Shown in pieces: positions 49,208-58,287 of a stretch of 64,000 nt of DNA. The stretch comes from Stenotrophomonas sp. ATCM1_4 (GTDB lineage: Bacteria; Pseudomonadota; Gammaproteobacteria; Xanthomonadales; Xanthomonadaceae). Where the stretch lies: positions 1,031,978-1,095,977 of the forward strand of contig NZ_QPFB01000001.1 of NCBI RefSeq assembly GCF_004348115.1. The letters run 5' to 3'. A program made the translations under genes and the position numbers. The stretch's first letter is position 1; each line of letters starts with the position of its first letter. A model generated the notes under the pieces. It saw nothing but the letters and a program-made list of their open reading frames with translations. It ran no database searches and was not told the DNA's origin.

Positions 49208-49309
49208 AGCAACTGCAACAACCGAAGCAACTGCGCGGTCAACAGCAGCTGGCTTTACCGCGCTTGGTTACTGCCATGTGCTACATGACATCAGCGTCGC
49301 GTCGCCTGT

Positions 49310-50560
49310 TTACTTCTGCGCGCCGTCCAATGCCACCTTGTCGCCATCCTTCAGGGTGTCCGGCGGGTTCACCACCACCGTCTGGCCGGCACTCAGGCCG
49401 GCCAACACCTGCTTGTCCTTGTTCAGGGCTTCGCCGACCTGCAGGACCTGCTGCTGCACCTTGTCGTCGGCCTGCAACACGAATGCCACCGGCTTGCCGT
49501 CGCGCTGCGTGATGGCCGTGGCCGGCACGCGGACGCCCTTCGGGGCCTGCGCATCGGCCGGTGCCGCCTTCTCCAGGAAACTCACCCGCACGCCCATCTC
49601 CGGCACGATGCGCGGGTCCTTCACGCCCAGCGCCACGCGCACCTTCACGGTTGCCTTGCCACGGTCGGCGGTCGGGATGATGGCGATCACCTCGCCGGGG
49701 ATCTTCCAGTCCTGGTAGGCGTTGAGCACCGTCTCCACCGGCATCTTCGGCTGCACGCGGCCGATGAAGGCCTCGCCCACCTCGACTTCCACCTCCAGCG
49801 AATCCATGTCGACGATGGTGCCGATGCCGGTGCGGGTGAAGCCGCCACCGGCCGACAGCGGCGAGACGATCTCGCCCGGCTGCGCGGCCTTGGCGGTGAC
49901 CACGCCGGTGAATGGCGCGCGCACGATGTTGTTGTCCACGCCCAGGTCGGCGATGGCCAGTGCATCCACCGCCACCTTGGCGTTGTGCTGGGCGGTCAGC
50001 AACTGCGCGCGCAGGCTGTCGCGGGCGGCGACGGCCTGGTCGTACTGCGAGCGCGACACCAGCTGTTGGCCGACCAGCGCCTGCAGGCGCGTGGCCTCGG
50101 CATCGGCCTGGCGCAGCTGCGCCTGCAGGCCGCCGATCTGGCTGCGCGCCGCGTCCAGCTGCGCGGCGTTGAGGCTGCGCTGGGCGTTGGCGTCGATCGG
50201 GTCCAGGGTGGCCATCACCTGGCCTTCCTCCACCCGCATGCCTTCCTCGATCATCACCTCGCGCACCTTGCCGGTGATCTTGGCCGAGACGGTGGCCATG
50301 CGCCGGGCCACGACGTAGCCGCTGGCATCCAGCACGGCATTGCTGCCGCCGCCCTGGCTCATCGCCACCACCGGCGCGGTCTCCACCGTCGCGGCCGGCT
50401 TGCCGCGGGCGAGCATGCCCACGGCCAGTGCCGCCAGCAGCACCAGGACCAGTCCGATCACTACCCACAGCCAGCGGCGGGACGGGGAAGGGCCGCGCGG
50501 CGGCGGGGCGGCCGAGCGGTCGATGCGGAGTTCTTTCAGCAGTTCAGCGGAGGCATTCAT
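49310..50560 (-). CDS. Periplasmic adaptor (HlyD/MacA-type membrane-fusion protein), orphan
   Basis: A 416-residue membrane-fusion protein: one N-terminal TM (about 28-50), a biotinyl-lipoyl-like domain (GKVREVMIEEGMRVEEGQVMATLDP), a helical hairpin (about 115-200), then beta-barrel domains (IVRAPFTGVVTAKAAQPGEIV). It would join an inner-membrane pump to an outer-membrane channel. Such genes normally head an operon with an ATPase and FtsX-type permease downstream. Here the downstream side is repeat DNA and the flagellar operon, so the partner is missing. Divergent from the ABC operon at 50767. Confidence 0.88.
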   Translation of the reverse strand: MNASAELLKELRIDRSAAPPPRGPSPSRRWLWVVIGLVLVLLAALAVGMLARGKPAATVETAPVVAMSQGGGSNAVLDASGYVVARRMATVSAKITGKVREVMIEEGMRVEEGQVMATLDPIDANAQRSLNAAQLDAARSQIGGLQAQLRQADAEATRLQALVGQQLVSRSQYDQAVAARDSLRAQLLTAQHNAKVAVDALAIADLGVDNNIVRAPFTGVVTAKAAQPGEIVSPLSAGGGFTRTGIGTIVDMDSLEVEVEVGEAFIGRVQPKMPVETVLNAYQDWKIPGEVIAIIPTADRGKATVKVRVALGVKDPRIVPEMGVRVSFLEKAAPADAQAPKGVRVPATAITQRDGKPVAFVLQADDKVQQQVLQVGEALNKDKQVLAGLSAGQTVVVNPPDTLKDGDKVALDGAQK

Positions 50561-50766
50561 GTAGGAAAGGACGGCGCTTGGCGGGAAATGTGACCGAAGG
50601 TACCCCAAACCACCACGACCGGTGCGTCGTGGCATGTGGCCGATTCTAGACAGGCGCCGGGGGCCGCGCAGGTGACGGGTGTCACCCGCTTTGCCTGACC
50701 GGCGTGACTGCTGCCAGGCCGATGCCGCGCCTAACGTGGCGCCATTCCCACCAGGAGCGGATCGCG

Positions 50767-51672
50767 ATGACGCAGGGCAACGAGGTACTGGCCAGCCTGC
50801 GTGGCGTGTACAAGCGCTACGGCACGTTGGCGGCGTTGGAGGGCGTGGACCTTGACCTGCATGCCGGGCAGGTGCTGGCCCTGCTCGGGCCCAATGGCGC
50901 CGGCAAGACCACCACCATCGGCCTGTTGCTGGGCCTGCTGCGGGTCGATACCGGCCAGGTCACCCTGTTCGGGGAGCACCCGCAGCAGCTGTCGGCGCGT
51001 CGCCGCATCGGCGTGATGCTGCAGGACGCGGCGCTGCCGGAAACGCTCACCGTGCAGGAACTGCTGCGGCTGTCAGCCAGCTACTACCCGGTACCACGGC
51101 CACTGGCCGACAGTGCCGCGTTGGCCGGCATCGAAGACCTGTTGCGCCGTCCGTACGGCAAGCTCTCCGGCGGCCAGCAACGGCGGGTGCAGTTCGCGTT
51201 GGCCATCTGCGGCCGGCCGCGCCTGCTGTTCCTGGACGAACCCAGCGTCGGCCTGGACGTGCCGGCGCGCCAGCAGCTGTGGGACACGGTGCGCACGCTG
51301 GTGGGCGAGGGCACCGCCGTGGTGCTCACCACGCACTACCTGGAAGAGGCCGAGCGGCTGGCCGACCGCATCTGCGTGATGCTGCGCGGCCGGGTGGTCA
51401 GCGATGGCAGCGTGGATGCGCTGCGCGCCCGCGTGCTGGTCCGCGCGGTGCGGTGCCAGTCACGGCTGGACGTCGCCCAGGTCCGTCGCTGGCCGGGCGT
51501 GCGCCAGGCGCAGCGTGACGGGGAGCGCCTGCACCTGGCCTGCGACCAGGTGGAGGCGGTGGTGCGACGGCTGCTGGCCGCCGACCCGGACCTGTCCGCG
51601 CTGGAGGTCAAGCCGGCCGGCCTGGAAGAAGCCTTCCGCGATCTCACCGATCCCCAACCGCAGGCCGCCTGA
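50767..51672 (+). CDS. ABC transporter ATP-binding protein (ABC-2 exporter)
   Basis: A 301-residue ATPase: Walker A LGPNGAGKTTT, Q-loop LQDAALP, signature KLSGGQQRRVQ, Walker B LLFLDEPSVGLD and H-loop TTHYLEEAE. Residues past 220 form the C-terminal extension typical of DrrA/CcmA-type drug or lipid exporters. The start at 50767 follows AGGAG. The stop overlaps the permease start (TGATG at 51670-51674). Heads a four-gene operon with permease, histidine kinase and response regulator. Confidence 0.92.
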   Translation: MTQGNEVLASLRGVYKRYGTLAALEGVDLDLHAGQVLALLGPNGAGKTTTIGLLLGLLRVDTGQVTLFGEHPQQLSARRRIGVMLQDAALPETLTVQELLRLSASYYPVPRPLADSAALAGIEDLLRRPYGKLSGGQQRRVQFALAICGRPRLLFLDEPSVGLDVPARQQLWDTVRTLVGEGTAVVLTTHYLEEAERLADRICVMLRGRVVSDGSVDALRARVLVRAVRCQSRLDVAQVRRWPGVRQAQRDGERLHLACDQVEAVVRRLLAADPDLSALEVKPAGLEEAFRDLTDPQPQAA

Positions 51673-52457
51673 TGAACACCACTTCCTCCGCGCTCCTGGC
51701 CGGCGCCCGCATGTCCGGCCGCCGCGTGCTCGGCGCCTACCTGCAGGAGGCGCGGGCCGAATGCCTGCGCTACCTGCGCAGCCCCGGCTTCGTGCTGCCG
51801 ACGATGCTGTTCCCGGCCACCTTCTACCTGATGTTCGCGGTGGTGCTGGGCCTGGGCCAGGGTGCCGATGGGCCGCGCTTCCTGCTCGGCACCTATGCCA
51901 CCTTCGGGGTGATGGCGCCGGGGCTGTTCGGCTTCGGGGTGTCGCTGGCGCTGGAGCGCGGCAATGGGCTGCTCACGCTCAAGCGCGCGCTGCCGATGCC
52001 GCCGGCGGCGTATCTGCTCGGCAAGATGGCCATGGCCATGCTGATGGCGCTGGCGATCGTGGTGCTGCTGCAGGTGCTGGCGGTGCTGGTCGCCGGCGTG
52101 TCACTGGCGCCGGTGCAGATGCTGCGCCTGACGCTGAGCTGCGTGCTCGGCGCGTTGCCGTTCTGCGCGCTGGGCCTGCTGATGGGCACGTGGGTGAAAG
52201 GGGATGCCGCGCCGGCGCTGGTCAACCTGCTGTACCTGCCGATGGCATTGCTGTCGGGGCTGTGGTTCCCGTTGTCGATGTTGCCGCCGGTCCTGCGCAG
52301 CCTCGCCCCGGTCTGGCCCAGCCACCACCTGAACATGCTGGCCCAGTCGGCCATCGGCTTCGATACGGGCAGCGCATGGCCCCATGCGGCGTGGCTGGGC
52401 CTGTTCACCGTGGTGGTGGCCACCCTGGCCGCCTGGCGCCTGCGCCGTTATGGCTGA
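51672..52457 (+). CDS. ABC-2 type permease
   Basis: A 261-residue integral membrane protein with about six TM segments and the ABC-2 signature near the C-terminal third (LVNLLYLPMALLSGLWFPLSMLP). Partner of the preceding ATPase, translationally coupled by a one-base overlap. Substrate unknown; candidates are antibiotics, lipids or peptides sensed by the downstream two-component system. Confidence 0.9.
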   Translation: MNTTSSALLAGARMSGRRVLGAYLQEARAECLRYLRSPGFVLPTMLFPATFYLMFAVVLGLGQGADGPRFLLGTYATFGVMAPGLFGFGVSLALERGNGLLTLKRALPMPPAAYLLGKMAMAMLMALAIVVLLQVLAVLVAGVSLAPVQMLRLTLSCVLGALPFCALGLLMGTWVKGDAAPALVNLLYLPMALLSGLWFPLSMLPPVLRSLAPVWPSHHLNMLAQSAIGFDTGSAWPHAAWLGLFTVVVATLAAWRLRRYG

Positions 52458-52496
52458 TGGCATCATGGGCCGCACTGCAACCGGAGTCACCCGCTG

Positions 52497-53699
52497 ATGT
52501 CCCGCACCCTGCCCGCCTGGCTCAGACCGGCACCGGATTCGGTGGTGGCCGACAACATCAAGATCGGCCGGTGGCCATGGCTGGATGCGATCCACCTGCT
52601 GTGGACGGTATGGGTGTTCATCACGCCGTTGTTCGCCGGCGGCTACACGTGGCGCTGGGCAGGGATCACGTTGGCGTCTTACCCGGTGTTCGTGCTGCTG
52701 TACGTGATGACTTTGTTGTCCTCGCGCCGTCACGTGGCGATCTTCGCCATCGGCATGGTGGTGCTGGGGATCTCGCTGCTGGGCGTGTATCCCTCGGCCA
52801 TCAGCTACTTCGTGTTCGGTTGCGTGGGGTTGCGCATCAACCGCTGCATCTCCACCACGCGCTACCTGGTCGAGCTGCTGGCGTTGAACGCGGTGTTCGT
52901 GGCGCAGACCTCGTGGATCGGCTACCCGTGGCAGGCGATCGCGTGGGTGCCGGTGTTGTCGATCATCATCGGCCTGATCGTCAGCGGTGAGCGTTCCGGC
53001 CAGGAGAAGGATGCGGCGCTGCGGTTGTCGCATGAGGAAGTACGGCGCCTGGCGGCCACCGCCGAACGCGAGCGCATCGGCCGCGACCTGCACGACCTGC
53101 TGGGGCACACCCTGTCGCTGATCACCCTGAAGCTGGAGCTGTCGCGCAAGCTGTTCGACCGTGATGCGGAGCGCTCGCGCATCGAGCTGGCCGAAGCCGA
53201 GCAGATCGCCCGCGACGCGCTGGCGCAGGTGCGCAGCGCGGTGACCGGCTTCCGCGCCGCCGACCTGGCCGCCGAGCTGGCATCGGCGCATCTTTTGCTG
53301 GAATCCTCGCGGGTACACCTGCGTTACAGCCCGCCGCCGGCGATGCCGGCATGGATCGAATCCGGGCTGGCGATGATCCTGCGCGAAGCGGTCACCAACA
53401 TCGCGCGCCATGCCCAGGCCAACGAGGCCATGATCGCGGTGCGCAGCGAGGGCAATGCGGTGGTGCTGGAAGTGGTGGACGACGGGCGCGGCGGCGTCTC
53501 GGCCAACGGCAACGGGCTCGCCGGCATGCGCGAGCGCGTGGAAGCCATGGGCGGCACGCTGGCGATCGATTCGCCACGCTCGCACGGCACGCGGCTGGAG
53601 GTGCGTATCCCCGTCAACGGCGTGACCACGGCCTCCATCGACCATGCGGCGCTTGCCATGCGGCACGACAACCCCCTGCCCGATGGAGCGCGCGCATGA
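52497..53699 (+). CDS. Sensor histidine kinase, DesK/NarX-like (HisKA_3)
   Basis: A 400-residue kinase: four to five TM segments (about 28-163), then a coiled coil leading to the HisKA_3 dimerisation domain with phospho-acceptor H199 (RERIGRDLHDLLGHT), and a HATPase domain (LREAVTNIARHAQ, DDGRGG, GNGLAGMRERV). No extracellular domain, so it likely senses the membrane or reads the transporter, as in DesK and LiaS-type kinases. It ends in ATGA overlapping the response regulator gene. Confidence 0.93.
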   Translation: MSRTLPAWLRPAPDSVVADNIKIGRWPWLDAIHLLWTVWVFITPLFAGGYTWRWAGITLASYPVFVLLYVMTLLSSRRHVAIFAIGMVVLGISLLGVYPSAISYFVFGCVGLRINRCISTTRYLVELLALNAVFVAQTSWIGYPWQAIAWVPVLSIIIGLIVSGERSGQEKDAALRLSHEEVRRLAATAERERIGRDLHDLLGHTLSLITLKLELSRKLFDRDAERSRIELAEAEQIARDALAQVRSAVTGFRAADLAAELASAHLLLESSRVHLRYSPPPAMPAWIESGLAMILREAVTNIARHAQANEAMIAVRSEGNAVVLEVVDDGRGGVSANGNGLAGMRERVEAMGGTLAIDSPRSHGTRLEVRIPVNGVTTASIDHAALAMRHDNPLPDGARA

Positions 53700-54298
53700 T
53701 CCGCATCCTGTTGGCAGAGGACCAGGCGATGGTGCGCGGTGCGTTGTCCGCGCTGCTCAACCTGGAAGCCGACCTGGAAGTGGTCGGCGCCGCCGCCGAT
53801 GGCGAAGTGGCCTGGCGCGAACTGCAGCGGCTTGCCCCCGACGTGCTCGTCACCGACATCGAGATGCCCAACCTCACCGGGCTGGAACTGGCCCAGCGCG
53901 TGCAGCGCCACCAGCTGCCGGTGAAAGTGGTGATCGTCACCACCTTCGCGCGCAGTGGTTTCCTGCGGCGCGCGCTGGATGCCGGGGTGCAGGGCTACCT
54001 GCTGAAGGATTCGCCGGCCGAAAAGCTGGCCGAGGCCTTGCGGCTGGTGCAGCGCGGTGGCCGCGCGATCGATCCGCAGCTGGCGATGGAAGCGTGGTCC
54101 GAGGCGGACCCGCTCAATGACCGCGAACGCCAGGTGCTGCGGTTGGCCGGCGAAGGACGTTCGGCCAACGAGATCGCCGAGCAGCTCGGCCTGTCACACG
54201 GCACCGTGCGCAACTACCTGTCCGAATGCATCGGCAAGCTGGGCGTGGCCAACCGCATCGAGGCCCATCGCCTGGCCCGCCAGAAAGGCTGGCTATAA
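53696..54298 (+). CDS. NarL/FixJ-family response regulator (DesR-like)
   Basis: A 200-residue regulator: receiver with D54 (LVTDIEMPNL) and a LuxR-type helix-turn-helix (about 138-195, LNDRERQVLRLAGEGRSANEIA). The ATG at 53696 overlaps the kinase stop, which sets the start. It probably controls the ABC transporter operon it belongs to, and possibly the divergent adaptor gene. A REP-like terminator follows. Confidence 0.94.
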   Translation: MIRILLAEDQAMVRGALSALLNLEADLEVVGAAADGEVAWRELQRLAPDVLVTDIEMPNLTGLELAQRVQRHQLPVKVVIVTTFARSGFLRRALDAGVQGYLLKDSPAEKLAEALRLVQRGGRAIDPQLAMEAWSEADPLNDRERQVLRLAGEGRSANEIAEQLGLSHGTVRNYLSECIGKLGVANRIEAHRLARQKGWL

Positions 54299-54300
54299 CC

Positions 54301-54380
54301 GTAGGAGCGGTTTCGGCCGCGAAGCCGGGAATGCCCGCGTCATCCGACGACACTGGCTTCGCGGCCAAGGCCGCCCCTAC
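54301..54380. repeat. GTAG-headed REP pair, bidirectional terminator between converging genes
   Basis: Begins GTAGGAGCGG and ends CCGCCCCTAC, with inner arms CGGCCGCGAAGCC and GGCTTCGCGGCC. Lies exactly between two convergent genes (stop codons at 54298 and 54386). Confidence 0.85.
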
Positions 54381-54385
54381 GAGAT

Positions 54386-54925
54386 TCAATGCGGCTTGCC
54401 GCGCGCCATCGCCTGGAACACGCCGTCGCGGCGCACCCACAGGTGGAACAGCGCCGCCGACAGATGCCCGAGCACGGTGGCGAACAACACGTAGGCCAGC
54501 AGGCTGTGCGCGTTGCGCAACGCGGCGTACAGGGCCGGATCGTGCGGGGCGATCGGTGGCAGGTTCAGGCCCGACCACATCACGATCGGGTAACCGCCCG
54601 CCGACAGCATCGACCAGCCGATCAACGGCATCGCCAGCATCAACCCGTACAGCAGCCAATGCGACGCATGTGCGGCGGTGGCCTGCCACGCCGGCAGGTC
54701 GGCCGGCAGCGGTGGCGGCCGGTGGCGCAGGCGGTTGTACAGGCGCACCAGTGCCAGCAGCAGGATCGCGATGCCCAACGGACGGTGCAGGTCGATCAGC
54801 GCCGGCCGCCAGTGCAGCGAGGCGACCATGCTCACGCCGACGAACAGCATGGTCAGGATCATCGCCGCCATCAACCAGTGCAGCACGCGGGCGGTGAGGT
54901 TGAAGTGGCCTGCGTCGCGGCTCAT
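54386..54925 (-). CDS. Cytochrome b561
   Basis: A 179-residue di-haem b-type cytochrome with four TM segments. Likely haem-ligand histidines are in VLHWLMAA, DLHRPLG, ASHWLLYG and NAHSLLAY/LGHLSAA. It passes electrons within the inner membrane. Overlaps the preceding peroxidase gene by 4 bp (ATGA at 54922-54925), so the pair probably works as one unit, with the cytochrome feeding electrons to the periplasmic peroxidase. Confidence 0.92.
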   Translation of the reverse strand: MSRDAGHFNLTARVLHWLMAAMILTMLFVGVSMVASLHWRPALIDLHRPLGIAILLLALVRLYNRLRHRPPPLPADLPAWQATAAHASHWLLYGLMLAMPLIGWSMLSAGGYPIVMWSGLNLPPIAPHDPALYAALRNAHSLLAYVLFATVLGHLSAALFHLWVRRDGVFQAMARGKPH

Positions 54926-56010
54926 CGTGCACCTTCCTTGCCGGTGGCGTCGGTTGCCTTGCCGCCGGCGATCTCGCGCTCGCGGCGGTTGAATGACTGC
55001 GAGTACACCGCTGAGCGCGCGGCCAGAATAGGGTCATCGGAACCCTTGATGCCACGCGGCAGGATCAACGGGTCGTAGTTGAGGTCGCGGCAGGCGCCGT
55101 CGGCCTGCGCCTGCATCGAGGTCAGGCTGAGCGTGCCGACCTTGACCTGGCGGCGCTGCCCGGGCCACACCTGCGAGGGATCATCGACCGGGTCGCCGGC
55201 CTCGGCCAGGGTCACCCACATGTCCCAGCGCACCGGGCCCTGCGCCAGCCGTTGCTGGAATTCGTGGGCCAGGTAATCCAGCCCGGCCTGCGCGCGTTGT
55301 TCCGGCGTCATCTCCACGAACGGTGCCTGTGGGCGCATGCTCCAGCGCACGAAGTGCTCGCTGCCGTCGGCGGCGATGAAGCGGAAGCTGTTGACCCCGT
55401 TGTAGTCGGTGTTGGCCCAGCTGTTGGACCACGGCGCGGTCTTGGCCCACTGCCCGAACGCACGTGCCGACGGGTACTTCGCCTGCACCGCGGCCATCTT
55501 CGCCGGGTCCGGTTTGCCGGTGGCCGGATCGGGGATGCCGGCCCGAGTCTGTTCGAGGAAGGCCTCGGGCGTGGGCACGGCGAAGAACGGGAAGCTGTTC
55601 ATGGCGGTGCGCCATTCCTGCCCGTCATCGCTGATCAGCTGCAACGCCATGCTGCGAACGCGCGCGTTGGCATCGGCACCGTGCGGATCGCCACCACCGA
55701 TCGACAGGCGGCCCAGCACCGGCACCTGCGGTTGCGCGAACACGCGGGCCGAACTCAGTGCCGCGCCTTCCGGCGTGCCCTGGAAGGTGCCTTGCACGCA
55801 CATGCCCTTGGCATGCGCACGGCGGAAGCCCGGATGCGCGGGCCCGGTGGCTTCGATGCTGTCGGTGAAGGCCTGGGCGGTGGCGCGGTCGCGGCCGATC
55901 CAGCCGGCCAGCCAGGCGAAGGCCAGTGCCAGCAGGCCGGCGATCAACGCGATCAGCGCGATCCATGGCAGCGGCGAACGGGCGGCGCGGGTATTGCCGA
56001 AAAGCGACAT
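54922..56010 (-). CDS. Catalase-family peroxidase (SrpA-like), membrane-anchored
   Basis: A 362-residue protein with an N-terminal TM anchor (about 14-36) and a minimal catalase fold. The distal His lies in RRAHAKGMCVQGTF and the haem-ligating Tyr region in RSAVYSQSFNRR. It is shorter than true catalases, as in the SrpA/catalase-related peroxidases. The start at 56010 (AGGA upstream) is chosen over much longer readings. Coupled to cytochrome b561, which suggests periplasmic peroxide or organic peroxide reduction. Confidence 0.88.
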   Translation of the reverse strand: MSLFGNTRAARSPLPWIALIALIAGLLALAFAWLAGWIGRDRATAQAFTDSIEATGPAHPGFRRAHAKGMCVQGTFQGTPEGAALSSARVFAQPQVPVLGRLSIGGGDPHGADANARVRSMALQLISDDGQEWRTAMNSFPFFAVPTPEAFLEQTRAGIPDPATGKPDPAKMAAVQAKYPSARAFGQWAKTAPWSNSWANTDYNGVNSFRFIAADGSEHFVRWSMRPQAPFVEMTPEQRAQAGLDYLAHEFQQRLAQGPVRWDMWVTLAEAGDPVDDPSQVWPGQRRQVKVGTLSLTSMQAQADGACRDLNYDPLILPRGIKGSDDPILAARSAVYSQSFNRREREIAGGKATDATGKEGAR

Positions 56011-56116
56011 GACGGGGTTCCTGCCTTCACGATGCGTGTGGGTGGGCGACGCAGGGATGCTGTCAGAAAATCCGTCGGGCGAATATTCACTTTTTCGCCA
56101 ACATTTGCCGGAACGA

Positions 56117-56142
56117 CGGATCCCCGCCGAGGCGGGGATCCG
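56117..56142 (-). terminator. Hairpin after the aminopeptidase gene
   Basis: An 11-12-bp GC stem (CGGATCCCCGCC with its complement), 39 bp beyond the aminopeptidase stop and before the peroxidase promoter region. No T-tract. The remaining 56011-56116 shows no clear promoter. Confidence 0.4.
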
Positions 56143-56180
56143 TGGCTTCAACCGAAGGCCGGGGAATGCCCGGCTCCAGC

Positions 56181-57548
56181 TCAGGCGTAGCGCGCCTTCA
56201 GCATCGCCCAGGCCGAGCGCAGGGCCAGGGCTTCGCCGCCGGCCGGACGGCCCGGGCGTTCGCCGTCGTTCCAGGCGTACACGTCCAGGTGCGCCCACAC
56301 CTGGCCGTCATTGATGAAGCGCTCCAGGTACAACGCGGCGGTGACCGAGCCGGCCATGCGCGAGCCGGAGTTGGCCAGGTCGGCGATGCCGCTGTTGAGG
56401 TAGCGCAGGTACGGGCGCCACAGCGGCATGCGCCACAGCGGGTCGCGGGTGGCGTCGCCGGCCTGCAGCCACTGGTTGGCCAGCGTGTCGTTGTTGGAGA
56501 ACAGCGCCGGCAGGTCCGGGCCCAGCGCGATGCGGGCCGCACCGGTGAGCGTGGCGAAATCGATGATTGCCTCCGGCTGCTGCTCGCTGGCGTAGGTCAG
56601 CGCGTCGCACAGGATCAGGCGGCCTTCGGCGTCGGTGTTGTCGATCTCCACGGTGATGCCCTTGCGCGTGGTGATCACCTCGCCCGGACGGAAGGCATCC
56701 GGGCCCACCGCGTTCTCCACCGCCGGCACCACCAGCGTCAGCCGCACCGGCAGCTGCTGTGCCATCACCAGCCCGGCCAGCGCCAGTGCGTGCGCGGCGC
56801 CGCCCATGTCCTTCTTCATGTTGCGCATGCCGTCGGCCGGCTTCAGGTCCAGCCCGCCGGTGTCGAAGCACACGCCCTTGCCGACCAGCGCCAGGTGCGG
56901 CGCATCGTCCTTGCCCCAGCGCAGCACGATCAGGCGCGGCGCCCGGTGCGAGGCGCGGCCGACGGCGTGGATGGTCGGGAAGTTCATTTCCAGCAGTTCG
57001 TCGCCGGCGATCACTTCCAGCGTGCCGCCGTGGGCGTCGGCCAGTTCGCGCGCGGCGTCTTCCAGCTGCTGCGGGCCCATGTCCTCGGTGGGCGTGTTGA
57101 CCCAGTCACGCACGCGCAGGCAGGCGGTGACCACGTCCAGCACTTCCTGCGCGGGGCTGGCGACCAGCTGTGCCGGCGCGCGCGCCGGCTTGCGGTAGCG
57201 CGCGAAGCGGTAGCTGCCCAGGCCCCAGCCGAGCTGCAGGGTGGTGATGCTGGCCGCATCCAGTTCATTGGCCAGCTGCCAGGTGGTGCCGGCCGGCAGT
57301 GCGAACGGGCCATGCGCGTAGGCATAGGCATCGGCGCGGTCACCCACGCCCAGCACCGCGCCGGCGATGCCGTTGCTGCCCGGCAGCAGGGCCACGCTGT
57401 TGGCCGCGGCGTTGAACTGCTGGCTGGCCAGCCAGGCCTGCACGGCGGGCGGCTGGGTGGCCGCCCATGCGGCGAAGCCGTCGCGGTCGAGCACGTACAG
57501 CGGCAGGGCGTTGGCGGTGTCGGTAGTGAAGCCGTTGATCGGGGTCAT
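56181..57548 (-). CDS. M17 leucyl aminopeptidase family protein
   Basis: A 455-residue cytosolic metallo-aminopeptidase. The family signature NTDAEGRLILCDAL is intact, and metal-binding GKGVCFDTGGLDLKP and MKKDMGGAA are present. It trims N-terminal residues from peptides. The start at 57548 is preferred over an upstream in-frame ATG. N-terminal domain 1-150, catalytic domain about 165-455. Close to the PepA/PepB family; which paralogue cannot be told from sequence alone. Confidence 0.93.
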   Translation of the reverse strand: MTPINGFTTDTANALPLYVLDRDGFAAWAATQPPAVQAWLASQQFNAAANSVALLPGSNGIAGAVLGVGDRADAYAYAHGPFALPAGTTWQLANELDAASITTLQLGWGLGSYRFARYRKPARAPAQLVASPAQEVLDVVTACLRVRDWVNTPTEDMGPQQLEDAARELADAHGGTLEVIAGDELLEMNFPTIHAVGRASHRAPRLIVLRWGKDDAPHLALVGKGVCFDTGGLDLKPADGMRNMKKDMGGAAHALALAGLVMAQQLPVRLTLVVPAVENAVGPDAFRPGEVITTRKGITVEIDNTDAEGRLILCDALTYASEQQPEAIIDFATLTGAARIALGPDLPALFSNNDTLANQWLQAGDATRDPLWRMPLWRPYLRYLNSGIADLANSGSRMAGSVTAALYLERFINDGQVWAHLDVYAWNDGERPGRPAGGEALALRSAWAMLKARYA

Positions 57549-57579
57549 GTCTGTCTCGTATCGGATGGCGGCCGTCGGC

Positions 57580-58287
57580 TCAGCGCGGCGTGGATGCGTT
57601 GGCATCCAGCCAGTCGGCCAGTCCGGTCAGGGTGTCGAACTGCAGGTCCGGCTGCAGTTCCTGATGGGTCCATGCGTGTGCTTCGCGGTTGATCCAGCAG
57701 CCGCGCAGGCCCGCGCGCATCGCGCCGGCCACGTCCATCTCGGCGTGGTCGCCCACGTGCAGCACCTGCGCATGCGCCACGCCCAGCCTCTGGCAGGCCG
57801 CGTGGAAGATGCCCGGGTCCGGCTTGGCCGCGCCGAACTCGCGCGAGCCCAGCTGGAAGGCGAACAGCTCGGCGATGCCGATGCGCTGCAGGTCGGCGTT
57901 GCCGTTGCTGACCGCCGCCACCGGTACGCGCGCGGCGATGCGGCGCAGTGCCTCCAGCGCGTCGGGGTAGAAGGTCACCTGGTTGCGCGCCGCGTAGAAC
58001 GCCTCGTAGGCCGGCTCCAGCAGCGCCGGGCTGGCCCCGCTGTTCTCCAGCGCTTCGGCCAGGGTCAGCCGCCGCAGGGCGCTCAGGTCGTAGTGCAGGT
58101 GCGGGTTGTCGCGGAACGAACGCTCGCGCAGTTCGCGCATGGCCGCCACCGGATACATCGCTGCGGTGGCGGGGCTGTGCTCGAGCATCCAGTCGTGCAG
58201 CACCTGGTCGATGCGCGCGCCGATGGGCGCGAAGGGCCAGAGTGTGTCGTCCAGGTCGAGGGTGATGGCTAGGACAGGAAAGTTCAC
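57580..58287 (-). CDS. HAD-superfamily phosphatase (YigB/subfamily IA-like)
   Basis: A 235-residue HAD hydrolase: motif I TLDLDDTLWP, motif II AAVSNGNA, motif III Lys in FGAAKPDPGIF, motif IV HVGDHAEMDVAGA. Resembles YigB, which dephosphorylates a riboflavin-pathway intermediate, but the substrate is unproven. The start is GTG at 58287 with no visible ribosome site. It is overlapped by a tiny ATG-GCG-CGG-TGA frame at 58284-58295. It lies 31 bp upstream of the aminopeptidase gene and may be co-transcribed with it. Confidence 0.9.
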   Translation of the reverse strand: MNFPVLAITLDLDDTLWPFAPIGARIDQVLHDWMLEHSPATAAMYPVAAMRELRERSFRDNPHLHYDLSALRRLTLAEALENSGASPALLEPAYEAFYAARNQVTFYPDALEALRRIAARVPVAAVSNGNADLQRIGIAELFAFQLGSREFGAAKPDPGIFHAACQRLGVAHAQVLHVGDHAEMDVAGAMRAGLRGCWINREAHAWTHQELQPDLQFDTLTGLADWLDANASTPR

